DNA from: Candidatus Rokubacteria bacterium 13_2_20CM_69_15_1
GTDB lineage: Bacteria > Methylomirabilota > Methylomirabilia > Rokubacteriales > CSP1-6
Assembly (NCBI GenBank): GCA_001914535.1
Contig: MNCR01000007.1
Span: forward strand, 1 to 35,843
Direction: 5' to 3'
DNA length: 35,843 bases
The notes beneath the pieces were generated by a model. The model was given only the letters and a program-made list of their open reading frames with translations. It was not told the DNA's origin and ran no database searches. How positions within the stretch are numbered: position 1 is the first letter of the stretch; the number at the start of each line of letters is the position of its first letter. Positions 17,853 through 26,436 of this stretch are shown here, piece by piece. The translations under genes were made by a program, and so were the position numbers.

Positions 17853-19679
17853 ATGAGAACGGGACAACGGCAAGAGGCTGTGGGGCCGGAGGAAACCGGG
17901 CGCGGGGAAGGCCAGGAGCCCAAGGCCACCGCGGCGACCACAGCGCTCCGCAGTGCGAGCCAGGCGCCGATCGGGCGGCGCTTCGGGGACCTGCTCGTCT
18001 CCGACGGGGTCGTGACGCAAAAGCAGTTCGACCTGGCGCTCACCGAGCAGAGGCGGACGGGCGAAAAGCTCGGCGAGATCATGGTCCGCCTCGGGCTCAT
18101 CACCGAGGACCAGCTCGTCCACTTCCTCTCTCGCCAGTTCGGCATCCCCGAGGTCGCGTTCCCCAAGAAGATCGCGGCCGACATCATCAAGCTGATCCCC
18201 GCCCGGATCGCGCGCAAGTACTGCGTCGTGCCGATCGGACGGACGCTCGGCTCGGTGACGGTGGCCGTCGCAGACCCGGCGAATCTGTCGGCGCTCGACG
18301 ACCTCGCCTTCATGACGAGCCTGAAGGTGGTGCCGGCGATCGCGCCGCCGTCGATTATCCGGCGGGCGATCGATCGCTACTACGAGAGCACCGTGGCCTC
18401 GGGGACGATCGCGGACGTGCTCTCGGAGGTCGAGGCGGAGGCGGCGGAGATCGAAGTCATCGACGGCCACGAAGCGAGCGGCCAGGTCGACCTCGCCGCG
18501 CTGCGATCGTCGGCCGACGAAGTGCCCGTCGTCAGGCTGGTGAACTCGATTCTCCTCGACGCGATGAAGCGGGGCGCCTCCGACATCCACGTCGACCCGG
18601 GCGACGGGACCCTGATGATCAGATACCGGATCGACGGCATCCTGCACGAGGTGATGGCGCCGCCCAAGCGGGTCGAGGCTGCGCTCGTCTCGCGCCTCAA
18701 GATCATGGCGAGCCTGGACATCTCCGAGCGGCGGCTCCCGCAGGACGGGCGCATCAAGCTCCGCCAGCACTCACGCGAGGTCGACTTCCGCGTCTCGGTC
18801 CTGCCATCGATCTTCGGCGAGAGCGTCGTGCTCCGGATCCTCGACAAGCGGGCCCTCAAGGCCGACCTGACCCAGCTCGGGTTCCAGCCCGAGGCGCTCG
18901 AGGAATTCCAGAAGTCGATCAAGTGCCCGCACGGGCTGATCGTCATCACCGGGCCGACCGGCTCGGGCAAGACCACCACGCTCTACTCGGCGCTCAACAC
19001 GATCAACGCGAAGGAGCGGAACATCGTGACCGTCGAGGACCCCGTGGAGTACGAGCTCGCGGGCGCGACGCAGGTCCAGGTCAGCGACGAGATCGGCCGC
19101 ACCTTTGCCGCGTCGCTCCGCTCGTTCCTCCGTCACGATCCCGACGTCATCCTCGTCGGCGAGATGCGAGATCAGGAGACGGCGCAGATCGCCGTACGGG
19201 CCGCGCTCACCGGCCACCTGGTGCTGAGCACCCTCCACACGAACAGCGCCGCGGACAGCATCTCGCGGCTGGCGGACATGGGCGTTCCGCCCTTCTTGCT
19301 GTCGTCGTCGCTCCGCCTCGTCGTGGCGCAGCGACTCGCGCGCAAGGTCTGCCAGGAGTGCCGCGAGCCCTACGAGGCCGACGAGGAGCTCTTCATCCCG
19401 TACGGCCACACGCCGCTCGGCGTCGGGCGGTGCACGCTCTACAAGGGCCGTGGGTGCGAGGCGTGCCACTTCACCGGGATGAAGGGGCGGGTCGCGCTCT
19501 ACGAGGTGCTGGCGGTGACGTCCGAGATCCGCGGCCTCATCCTCAACAGCACCTTCGCCAGCGAGATCAGAGACGTGGCCGCGAAGCAGGGCATGAAGAC
19601 GCTGCGCGAGGCCGGCCTGCTGAAGGTGCTCCAGGGCGTGACGACCGTCGAGGAAGTGCTCCGCGTCACGTCGGAATAG
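17853..19679 (+). CDS. GspE/PilB-type secretion/pilus ATPase with N-terminal MshEN domain
   Basis: RRFGDLLVSDGVVTQKQFDLALTEQRRTGEKLGEIMVRLGLITEDQL (MshEN-like), GLIVITGPTGSGKTTTLYSALN (Walker A), RHDPDVILVGEMRDQETAQIAVRAALTGHLVLSTLHTNSA, CQEC...CEAC cysteine pairs. Confidence 0.95.
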   Translation: MRTGQRQEAVGPEETGRGEGQEPKATAATTALRSASQAPIGRRFGDLLVSDGVVTQKQFDLALTEQRRTGEKLGEIMVRLGLITEDQLVHFLSRQFGIPEVAFPKKIAADIIKLIPARIARKYCVVPIGRTLGSVTVAVADPANLSALDDLAFMTSLKVVPAIAPPSIIRRAIDRYYESTVASGTIADVLSEVEAEAAEIEVIDGHEASGQVDLAALRSSADEVPVVRLVNSILLDAMKRGASDIHVDPGDGTLMIRYRIDGILHEVMAPPKRVEAALVSRLKIMASLDISERRLPQDGRIKLRQHSREVDFRVSVLPSIFGESVVLRILDKRALKADLTQLGFQPEALEEFQKSIKCPHGLIVITGPTGSGKTTTLYSALNTINAKERNIVTVEDPVEYELAGATQVQVSDEIGRTFAASLRSFLRHDPDVILVGEMRDQETAQIAVRAALTGHLVLSTLHTNSAADSISRLADMGVPPFLLSSSLRLVVAQRLARKVCQECREPYEADEELFIPYGHTPLGVGRCTLYKGRGCEACHFTGMKGRVALYEVLAVTSEIRGLILNSTFASEIRDVAAKQGMKTLREAGLLKVLQGVTTVEEVLRVTSE

Positions 19680-19712
19680 CGCCCTCGCCCCCCGGCGCGC
19701 TCGCGTCCAGGT

Positions 19713-19741
19713 TTGACACGTCCGTGGCACGCGCCTAGAAT
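19713..19741 (+). promoter_or_regulatory. Sigma70-type promoter TTGACA-N17-TAGAAT
   Basis: -35 TTGACA at 19713-19718, 17-bp spacer, -10 TAGAAT at 19736-19741; ATG at 19754. Confidence 0.75.
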
Positions 19742-19753
19742 TTGCACCATTCC

Positions 19754-21550
19754 ATGACGTCGAAGGCGGACGATCTCGTCAAGCACCTCGCCGCGCTGAC
19801 CCAACGGTTCGCAGGACTGGCGACGAAGCTCGCCCGGGCGGCGCAGGAACTCCAGGGGTCGGGCACGCTCCCCGCCGAGTCGCTCAGCGAAGAGCTCGCC
19901 GCCGCGCGCGGCGAGTTCGTGAACCTGCGCTCGAGCGTCCTCGACGCGGCGCGCGCCCTCGCTATCGCGGCGCCCGCGCAGGCCGAGCTCGTCAGCCTCA
20001 GCGCGCTCGAGGGCGTGATCACGGCGATGGCGGAGGCGGTCACGAGCGAGGCCAAGCGCACGACCGCGGCCGAGGCCCGTCGGCGCGTCCTCGCCGTTCT
20101 GGACCGCATTATGACCATCAACCACGTGGACGATCCGAACTTCGCCGCGCTGCTCGACTGTCAGGCGAAGGCGCGAGAGATCCGCGCGGCGGTGCTCGAC
20201 CCGACGGGGCCCACGGCGGAGAGCGCGGCGGCGATCATGGAGAGCACGCCCGCCTTCTCCGCGCTGCTCACGCTGATCGAGGGACGCGAGCAGCTCGACG
20301 ACGAGAAATTCGCCGTGCTCGAGGACAGCGTCGTGAAATTGTTCGGTCGGACGCTCGCGGTGGCGGCCACGCGCGGCAAGCTCGTGGCCGGTGGAGCCGT
20401 TGCCACGCGGGCGCCGGAGCGGCCGGCCCCGCCACCGAGGGTGCTCGAAGAGCCCGTGCGGCCCGTCGTCCCGGCGCCTCTTCGGGCGACCGCGCCGCCC
20501 CTGCCCTCTCCCGTCGCGCCGGCCGCACCGCCTCCGCCGCCTCCCGTCGCGCTGGCCGCGCCACCCCCGCCGCCTCCCGCCCCGCCGGTCGCGCCGCCCC
20601 CGCCGCCCGCCCCCGTGCGGCAGGAGATGGTGGCCGCTCCGTCGCCGCCGCCGGCGGAGGAACCGGTGGAGGTCGTCGAAGCCGCGACGCTCGACGAGGG
20701 CGCCCAGTGGTGGGTCTCGGCGTGGGCCCGCTGGACGAGCTGGAAGGGCACGATCGACTTCAAGGCGGGGGTCAAGCAAGAGCTGTCGAAGTACGCCTAT
20801 CTCCTCAGCGTCCCGATCCAGCAGTCCACGGACTACGAGGAAGGGCTCCTCGCGTACGGCTACTCGATCCTGCTCGACTTCCTCGAGACGCAGAACCCCG
20901 GCATCGTGACGAAGGCGCTCAACAGCCTGAAGGCGTTCACGCCGGGCAAGGCCGGTCATGCGCCGTCGGTCGGCGCGCACCTGTACAACTTCCTGCTCGG
21001 CGAGGCCCGGCTGGTCGAGCGGTACCCTGATTTCGTGCGGAGCGTCCTGGTCGCCGCGGTGCCGGAGCCGGGGTTGTGGACGCAGGTGCGAATCTTGGAA
21101 TCGGCGACCGAGACGAGCGTCTTCACCCATCCGAGCGCGCGGGTCGGCGATCCGGACCACAACTCGCAGCGCCTCACGCAAGACCGACAGCGGTTCGCCG
21201 ATCACCGGTTCCCCGTGACGCTGCCACCGCTGACCGCGCGGTTCTTCGCGGTGGCCGCGGACGTCCGGGAACCGCGCGGCATCGACGTGAAGTTGGTGGC
21301 GGGCCGCGCCGACTCCGACGACGCATGGCTCCTGACGGTGCCGCCCGTGGGCCGCGCGGATCTCAAGTCGGAGCCGGTCCGCCTGGTACCCGAGGGAAGC
21401 TCGGTGCCCGGGCTCGGGAAGGACTACGCGACGCTGTGGGTCGCCGTGTTCAACGCGGACCCGAAGGCGCAGAAGAAGTACGAACTGACCCTGACCCTGA
21501 GGAAGGACGCGTCGCGCTCGAGCGCGTCGCCCCGGTCGGCGAGAGCGTAG
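19754..21550 (+). CDS. Uncharacterised protein with N-terminal helical region, polyproline linker and C-terminal domain of unrecognised family
   Basis: MTSKADDLVKHLAALTQRFAGLATKLARAAQEL...PPPPPPVALAAPPPPPPAPPVAPPPPPAPV...GAQWWVSAWARWTSWKGTIDFKAGVKQELSKYAYLLSVPIQQSTDYEEGLLAYGYSILLDFLE. The track start is a TTG at 19742. Confidence 0.75.
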   Translation: MTSKADDLVKHLAALTQRFAGLATKLARAAQELQGSGTLPAESLSEELAAARGEFVNLRSSVLDAARALAIAAPAQAELVSLSALEGVITAMAEAVTSEAKRTTAAEARRRVLAVLDRIMTINHVDDPNFAALLDCQAKAREIRAAVLDPTGPTAESAAAIMESTPAFSALLTLIEGREQLDDEKFAVLEDSVVKLFGRTLAVAATRGKLVAGGAVATRAPERPAPPPRVLEEPVRPVVPAPLRATAPPLPSPVAPAAPPPPPPVALAAPPPPPPAPPVAPPPPPAPVRQEMVAAPSPPPAEEPVEVVEAATLDEGAQWWVSAWARWTSWKGTIDFKAGVKQELSKYAYLLSVPIQQSTDYEEGLLAYGYSILLDFLETQNPGIVTKALNSLKAFTPGKAGHAPSVGAHLYNFLLGEARLVERYPDFVRSVLVAAVPEPGLWTQVRILESATETSVFTHPSARVGDPDHNSQRLTQDRQRFADHRFPVTLPPLTARFFAVAADVREPRGIDVKLVAGRADSDDAWLLTVPPVGRADLKSEPVRLVPEGSSVPGLGKDYATLWVAVFNADPKAQKKYELTLTLRKDASRSSASPRSARA

Positions 21551-21553
21551 CGC

Positions 21554-21934
21554 TCAGGCCTTCGGCTGGTCGGTCTTGGGCGCCTCGCCGGCCTTCGGAT
21601 GCTCGGCCACCTTGGGGTGCTCGACCGGTTTCGGATGGTCCCCCGCGAGCGTGCGTTCGAAGGGGCTCTTGCGTGGCAGCCAGCCGAGCCGATGGGCGAT
21701 CTGGCTCATGGCCTGGGCAATCTCGTCTCGTTCACCGCGAAGGTGGTGATTCTCCTTCTTCAGATCGTCGACCTCTTTGCGAAGCCGCTCAACCTCCTTC
21801 TCGATCACGCCCACCCGCTCGTTGACCTGGGTGTCGGTCACGACGAGCCCCGGCAACAGGGTGAACAGCTGCCGGGTCTCCTCGATCCACTTCGTTACCC
21901 GCTGGCTCGCTTCGGCGGCCTCTGCGGTGTCCAT
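21554..21934 (-). CDS. Small coiled-coil protein with C-terminal HPK-type tandem hexapeptides
   Basis: NERVGVIEKEVERLRKEVDDLKKENHHLRGERDEIAQAM (heptads) then DHPKPVEHPKVAEHPKAGEAPKTDQPKA. Confidence 0.65.
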   Translation of the reverse strand: MDTAEAAEASQRVTKWIEETRQLFTLLPGLVVTDTQVNERVGVIEKEVERLRKEVDDLKKENHHLRGERDEIAQAMSQIAHRLGWLPRKSPFERTLAGDHPKPVEHPKVAEHPKAGEAPKTDQPKA

Positions 21935-22079
21935 ATGGGTCCTCGTTTGCCCGGGAGAGTGCCCGTCTTCACACCGTCACGCGGGGGAGGCCGACGGTGA
22001 CCGACCCGCCTACCTGTCGTGCAGGACATTAGCATCGAGGTTCAGTCCTTGGCAACTCGCGGTGGTGGAGCCATGACTT

Positions 22080-22095
22080 GGCGGGCTTCCCCGCC
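22080..22095 (-). terminator. Hairpin GGCGGG-GAAG-CCCGCC immediately after the MetE-like stop; no clear U tract
   Basis: ggcggg-cttc-cccgcc on the plus strand, 6-bp perfect stem directly adjoining the stop at 22096. Confidence 0.35.
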
Positions 22096-23121
22096 TCAGC
22101 GCCGGCCCTGGAGCTGCGCCCGTGCGAGCGCCGCGCCGGCGGCGAGCGCGGTGAGTTTCGCGTTGCACATGTAGCGCGGCGACCAGCCGAAGCCGCAGTC
22201 GGGGTTGACCGTGAGCTTCTCCGGCGGGCAGACGTGGAGGACTTTGCCGATGCGCTTGGCGACGTCCTCCGCCGTGTCCTGGGCGAAGCCCTTCACGTCC
22301 ACCACGCCCGCGCCGAGCTCCCGCCCCTCGCCGTACGCCTTCCAGAGGTCGAGCTCGGCCATCTCGCGGCTCGCGAACTCCAGCACGAACTGGTGCGCGC
22401 GTGACTTCAAGATGCCGGGGAAATACGGCTCGTACGTCCGCTGGAAGCGCGAGCGCCCGAACCGGTTGCCGAAGCAGATGTGGAAGCCGAGCTTCACGCT
22501 GACGCCGTCTGTGGCCAGGTTGAACAGGCGCGCCATCTCCTCGCCGGAGACGTTGCCCCGCGCGGGCTCGTCGATCTGGATGAGCTCGGCGCCGGCGGCC
22601 ACCAGCCCGCGCAGCTCCGCGTTGATGACCTCGGCGAAGCGCTCGGCGACGTCAACGACGCTCCGGTAGACCTTGCCCGGGTGGATCCGGGAGCCGAAGG
22701 TGAGGGGGCCCGCGCACGTCGCCTTCGTGTGCCGCGTCGTGTGCTTCTTGAGGTACTCGAACTCCCGCACGATGCCAAGCCCGCCCGACGGCGTCTCGAT
22801 CGGGCCGACCGCCTCGTAGCGCGTCTGCTGGTCGTAACCCCACGCGCCCGCCTTGCGCCGCACGGGGATGGGCTCGATGCCCTTGATGATCGCGTAGTAG
22901 GAATCCACGTAGCCGTCGAGGCGGCGGACCTCGCCGTCGGTGATGGTGTCGATCCCCGCACGCTCCATGTCCCGGATCGCGGTGTCGGCGGCGTCGTCGA
23001 GCATCTCTTCGAGGTCGGCCGGGCCGAACTCCCCGCGTTCGTGGGCTTTGACGCCCGCGAACCACCAGCCGGGTTTTCCGTGGGAGCCGACGACGGCGGT
23101 CGGGATGAGGGGGAGCGTCAT
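22096..23121 (-). CDS. Cobalamin-independent methionine synthase (MetE C-terminal/UROD-like) family protein
   Basis: LPLIPTAVVGSHGKPGWWFAG...TDGEVRRLDGYVDSYY...LIQIDEPARGNVSGEEM...LTVNPDCGFGWSPRYMCNAKLTAL. Confidence 0.85.
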   Translation of the reverse strand: MTLPLIPTAVVGSHGKPGWWFAGVKAHERGEFGPADLEEMLDDAADTAIRDMERAGIDTITDGEVRRLDGYVDSYYAIIKGIEPIPVRRKAGAWGYDQQTRYEAVGPIETPSGGLGIVREFEYLKKHTTRHTKATCAGPLTFGSRIHPGKVYRSVVDVAERFAEVINAELRGLVAAGAELIQIDEPARGNVSGEEMARLFNLATDGVSVKLGFHICFGNRFGRSRFQRTYEPYFPGILKSRAHQFVLEFASREMAELDLWKAYGEGRELGAGVVDVKGFAQDTAEDVAKRIGKVLHVCPPEKLTVNPDCGFGWSPRYMCNAKLTALAAGAALARAQLQGRR

Positions 23122-23176
23122 GGTGTCTGGCCTCCGGCGCGCATGGTCACGGGTATTGTAACGGGGTCCGCGAGGC

Positions 23177-23884
23177 TCACCTCGCACTCCCGATGATGCG
23201 GGTGAGCGCGGCGTCGCGCCAGGCGTCCTGGGGGGTGCCCGCGAAGACGATCGCGCCGCGCTCGATCACGTAGAGACGGCGCGTGTACTCCGGCACGTGA
23301 TGGATATTCGACTCGGCGATCAGGATCGAGTGGCCGAGCTCGGTGATCGCCGCGATGGACTCGCTCACGGCCGGGATGATCGCCGGCGAGAGCCCCTCGA
23401 AGGGCTCGTCGAGCAGCAGCATCTCGGGATCGAGCGCCAACGCCCGCGCGATCGAGAGCATCTTCCGCTCGCCGCCGCTCATCTCCGGGCCCTTGCGCGT
23501 CGCGTACCGCCTGAGGGTCGGGAAGACGCGGTAGGCCTGCGCGATCCGCTCCGCCGCGGGGCGCCCGCCCGGACGCGCCCACGTCGCGATCTCGATGTTC
23601 TCGCCCACGGTGAGGTCGCCGAAGATCCCGCTGTCTTCCGGCGTGAAGCCCACGCCGAGCCGCGCGATCTCGTGCGTGCGCCGGCCGTGGATGGGCTGGC
23701 CGCGGAACTCGACGCGGCCCGCGTGCGGGTGGAGGTAGCCCATGATGGTGCGCAGGGTCGTGGTCTTGCCGGCGCCGTTCCTGCCGACGAGGCAGACCAC
23801 CTCGCGGGGCCCCACGTCGAGCGACACGGCGCGCAGGATGTGGCTCGCCTGGATGAACACGTCGATCGCGTCCACGGTCAGCAC
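23177..23884 (-). CDS. livF: Branched-chain amino-acid-type ABC transporter ATP-binding protein, LivF-like
   Basis: VVCLVGRNGAGKTTTLRTIMGYL, MSGGERKMLSIARALALDPEMLLLDEPFEGLSPAIIPAVSESI. Confidence 0.93.
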   Translation of the reverse strand: MLTVDAIDVFIQASHILRAVSLDVGPREVVCLVGRNGAGKTTTLRTIMGYLHPHAGRVEFRGQPIHGRRTHEIARLGVGFTPEDSGIFGDLTVGENIEIATWARPGGRPAAERIAQAYRVFPTLRRYATRKGPEMSGGERKMLSIARALALDPEMLLLDEPFEGLSPAIIPAVSESIAAITELGHSILIAESNIHHVPEYTRRLYVIERGAIVFAGTPQDAWRDAALTRIIGSAR

Positions 23885-23894
23885 CGCGCCGCCC

Positions 23895-24571
23895 TCACCG
23901 CGCCGGCGCGCGCCGGCCGATGACCGTATCGACGACGCGTCGATCGGCCTCGAGCGCGGCCGGCGGGCCGTCGGCGAGCACGCGGCCCTCGTGGAGCGCG
24001 ATGATCCGGTCGGAGTAGGCGAAGACGATGTCCATGTCGTGTTCGACCTGGATGATGGCGCGGATGCCGATCCGCTTCGAGGCGGCGACGAGCGTCTCCA
24101 TGATCGCCGTCTTGTCTGCCGTGCTCACGCCCGACGTCGGCTCGTCCAGCAGGATGATCTCAGGCCTCAGCGCGAACGCGGAGGCCACGTCGAGGAGCTT
24201 CTTGTCTCCCTGCGGTAGGTGCTTGGCGCGCGCGTGGCGCTTGTCGCCCAGGCCGAACAGCTCGGCGACCTCGCGCGCGCGCTCCCGAACCTCGTGGTCC
24301 GCGGCGAGCGACGCGAGGAGACGCGTGCCGCGCCCGAGGCGTGAGACCACGGCCGCCTGGAGCGTCTCCAGCACCGTGAGGTCGGGAAAGATCTGGACGA
24401 GCTGGAAGGACGACGGACGACGCCGGTCAACACGTTGATGAGCGTGGACTTGCCGGCCCCGTTCGGCCCGATGATCGACACGAACTCGCCCGCGTCGATG
24501 GCGAGGCTCACGCCGTCGAGAGCGCAGAACTCGCCGTAGAGCTTGCGGATCCCCTCGGCGCGAAGGATCAC
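23895..24571 (-). pseudogene. livG: LivG-like ABC ATPase with apparent internal deletion and frameshift
   Basis: N-terminal part VILRAEGIRKLYGEFCALDGVSLAIDAGEFVSIIGPNGAGKSTLINVLTGVV in one frame. C-terminal part FQLVQIFPDLTVLETLQAAV...LLDEPTSGVSTADK...VEHDMDIVFAYSDRI in another. The region between is missing. Confidence 0.85.
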
Positions 24572-25527
24572 GCGCGCGAGGCCTCCCGCTCCACCGCGCG
24601 CCTCTCCCAGAGCCCCGCGAGCCCGCCGGGGGCGACGATGACGATAGAGGCGAGGATCGCGCCGAAGACCAGCCGCCAGAACGGGACGACCGACATCACC
24701 CAGTCTTGAAGATAGATGAAGACGAAGGCGCCCAGGATGGGTCCGAAGAAGCTCGCGAACCCGCCGAGCAGCGTCATGAACACGATGTTGCCCGACTGCG
24801 TCCAGTAGGCGAGCGTCGGGTCCACGTTGCCCGTCGGCGGGCCGAGGAGGGCGCCCCCGACGGCGGCGTAGACGGCGGAGATCACGAACGCGTACCAGCG
24901 GTAGCGCGCCACGCCGATGCCGAGCGTCTCGGCCTTCGTCGGGTTGTCGCGCACGGTCTTGAGGCAGAGGCCGAACGGCGAGCCGACGACGCGCCACATG
25001 GCGAGCGTGGCCAGCACGAGCACGGCCAGTGAGTAATAGTAATAGGGGCCGACGAGGTAGTCGGTCTTCGGCATCCGCTCGAGGCTCCACCCGAGGAGCG
25101 CCGGGCGCAGGAAGGGCATGCCCTCGTCGCCGCCCGTCAAGCGGTAGAACTTCAGCACGAACGTGTAGAAGACCATACCGAACGCGAGCGTGAGCATGCC
25201 GAAGTAGATCTTCACGTAGCGGACGCAGAGGGCTCCGACCGGCGCGGCGACGAGCGCGCCGAGCGCGCCCGCGGCGACGAGGATGACTTCCATCGAGCGC
25301 ACCCCGCAGACGCTCGTGAGGACGGCGCCCGTGTACGCGCCGATCCCGAGGAAGAGCGCGTGCCCGAAGGAGACGAGGCCGGTGTACCCGAAGAGGAGGT
25401 TCAGCCCCAGGAGTGCCACGGCGTACGCCATGAACGGCAGCATCAGCAGGACGTGATAGGTCGACGCCGCCAGGGGCGCCAGGACGATCGCGCCGAGCGC
25501 CGCCGCGAGGACGAGCCGGCCGCTCAC
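24568..25527 (-). CDS. livM: Branched-chain amino-acid-type ABC permease, LivM-like
   Basis: LNLLFGYTGLVSFGHALFLGIGAYTGAVL, GLCLKTVRDNPTKAETLGIGVARYRWYAFVISAVYAAVGGALL. GTG start overlaps the livH stop. Confidence 0.92.
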   Translation of the reverse strand: MSGRLVLAAALGAIVLAPLAASTYHVLLMLPFMAYAVALLGLNLLFGYTGLVSFGHALFLGIGAYTGAVLTSVCGVRSMEVILVAAGALGALVAAPVGALCVRYVKIYFGMLTLAFGMVFYTFVLKFYRLTGGDEGMPFLRPALLGWSLERMPKTDYLVGPYYYYSLAVLVLATLAMWRVVGSPFGLCLKTVRDNPTKAETLGIGVARYRWYAFVISAVYAAVGGALLGPPTGNVDPTLAYWTQSGNIVFMTLLGGFASFFGPILGAFVFIYLQDWVMSVVPFWRLVFGAILASIVIVAPGGLAGLWERRAVEREASRA

Positions 25528-26411
25528 GCCCGGGCCTCGCCGAAGAGGCCGCGCGGGCGGAGCACGAGCACCGCGATCACGATGAGATAGATCAGGAGCA
25601 TCTCGAGCTTGGGGTAGACGGAGATCGCGATGGCGCGGAGGATGCCGACGCTGAGCGCGCCGACGAAGGCGCCCCGCATGGACCCGAGGCCCCCGATCAC
25701 GACGACGGCGAAGGCCTCGACGATCAGCTCGATGCCCATCTCGCTCATCGCCGCGGTGGCCGGGATGACGAGCGCCCCGCCGAGCGTGCCGAGCGCCGTG
25801 CCCAGCGTGAACACCCCCGCGAAGACGCGCCGCACGTCGACGCCGAGCGCCTCTGCCATCTCGCGGTTGTCGGCGGTGGCGCGGATGATGCGGCCGAAGG
25901 CCGTGCGGGTCAAGAGCCACCCGATCACGAGGGCGATCGCGAGGCTCGCTCCGATGACGATCAGGTTGTAGACCGGCACCGTCGTCCCGAGCACGCTCAC
26001 CCCGCCGTAGACCAGGTAGAGGCCGGAGGTGGACCGGGGCGACGTGCCCCACGTCATCCGGATCGCGTCCTCCATCATGAGGACGACCGCGAAGGTGAGG
26101 AGGAGCTGGAAGGTCTCGTCGCGGTCGTAGACGAATCGGAGCAGCCCGCGCTCGACCACGAGCCCGACGCCTCCCGCGGCGAGCCCGGCCACCGCGAGCG
26201 GCACGATGAACAGCGCGGGGGGTCCGCCCGCGGCCGCGTACCAGCCGACCGCAGAGACCCCGACGTAGGCGCCGAGCGCGTAGAAGGAGCCGCACGCGAG
26301 GTTGAAGATCTTCTGCACGCCGAAGACGACCTGAAGCCCCGCCGACACCAGGAACAGGATGCTGGCGTGGAACACGCCGCTCATTACGACGCCGACGACC
26401 TGTTGAATCAT
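25524..26411 (-). CDS. livH: Branched-chain amino-acid-type ABC permease, LivH-like
   Basis: GLQVVFGVQKIFNLACGSFYALGAYVGV, GRIIRATADNREMAEALGVDVRRVFAGVFTLGTALGTLGGAL. Confidence 0.92.
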   Translation of the reverse strand: MIQQVVGVVMSGVFHASILFLVSAGLQVVFGVQKIFNLACGSFYALGAYVGVSAVGWYAAAGGPPALFIVPLAVAGLAAGGVGLVVERGLLRFVYDRDETFQLLLTFAVVLMMEDAIRMTWGTSPRSTSGLYLVYGGVSVLGTTVPVYNLIVIGASLAIALVIGWLLTRTAFGRIIRATADNREMAEALGVDVRRVFAGVFTLGTALGTLGGALVIPATAAMSEMGIELIVEAFAVVVIGGLGSMRGAFVGALSVGILRAIAISVYPKLEMLLIYLIVIAVLVLRPRGLFGEARA

Positions 26412-26436
26412 CGACGGCGGCCCGCGCCCCGCACCG

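Noticed and set aside
17777-19738. Plus-strand ORF of 653 aa in an alternative frame
   Set aside because: Overlaps the PilB/GspE ATPase in another frame; Arg-rich with no domain motifs.
19499-21205. Minus-strand ORF of 568 aa
   Set aside because: Antisense to the ATPase end and the polyproline protein; Arg/Gly-rich mirror of GC-rich codons.
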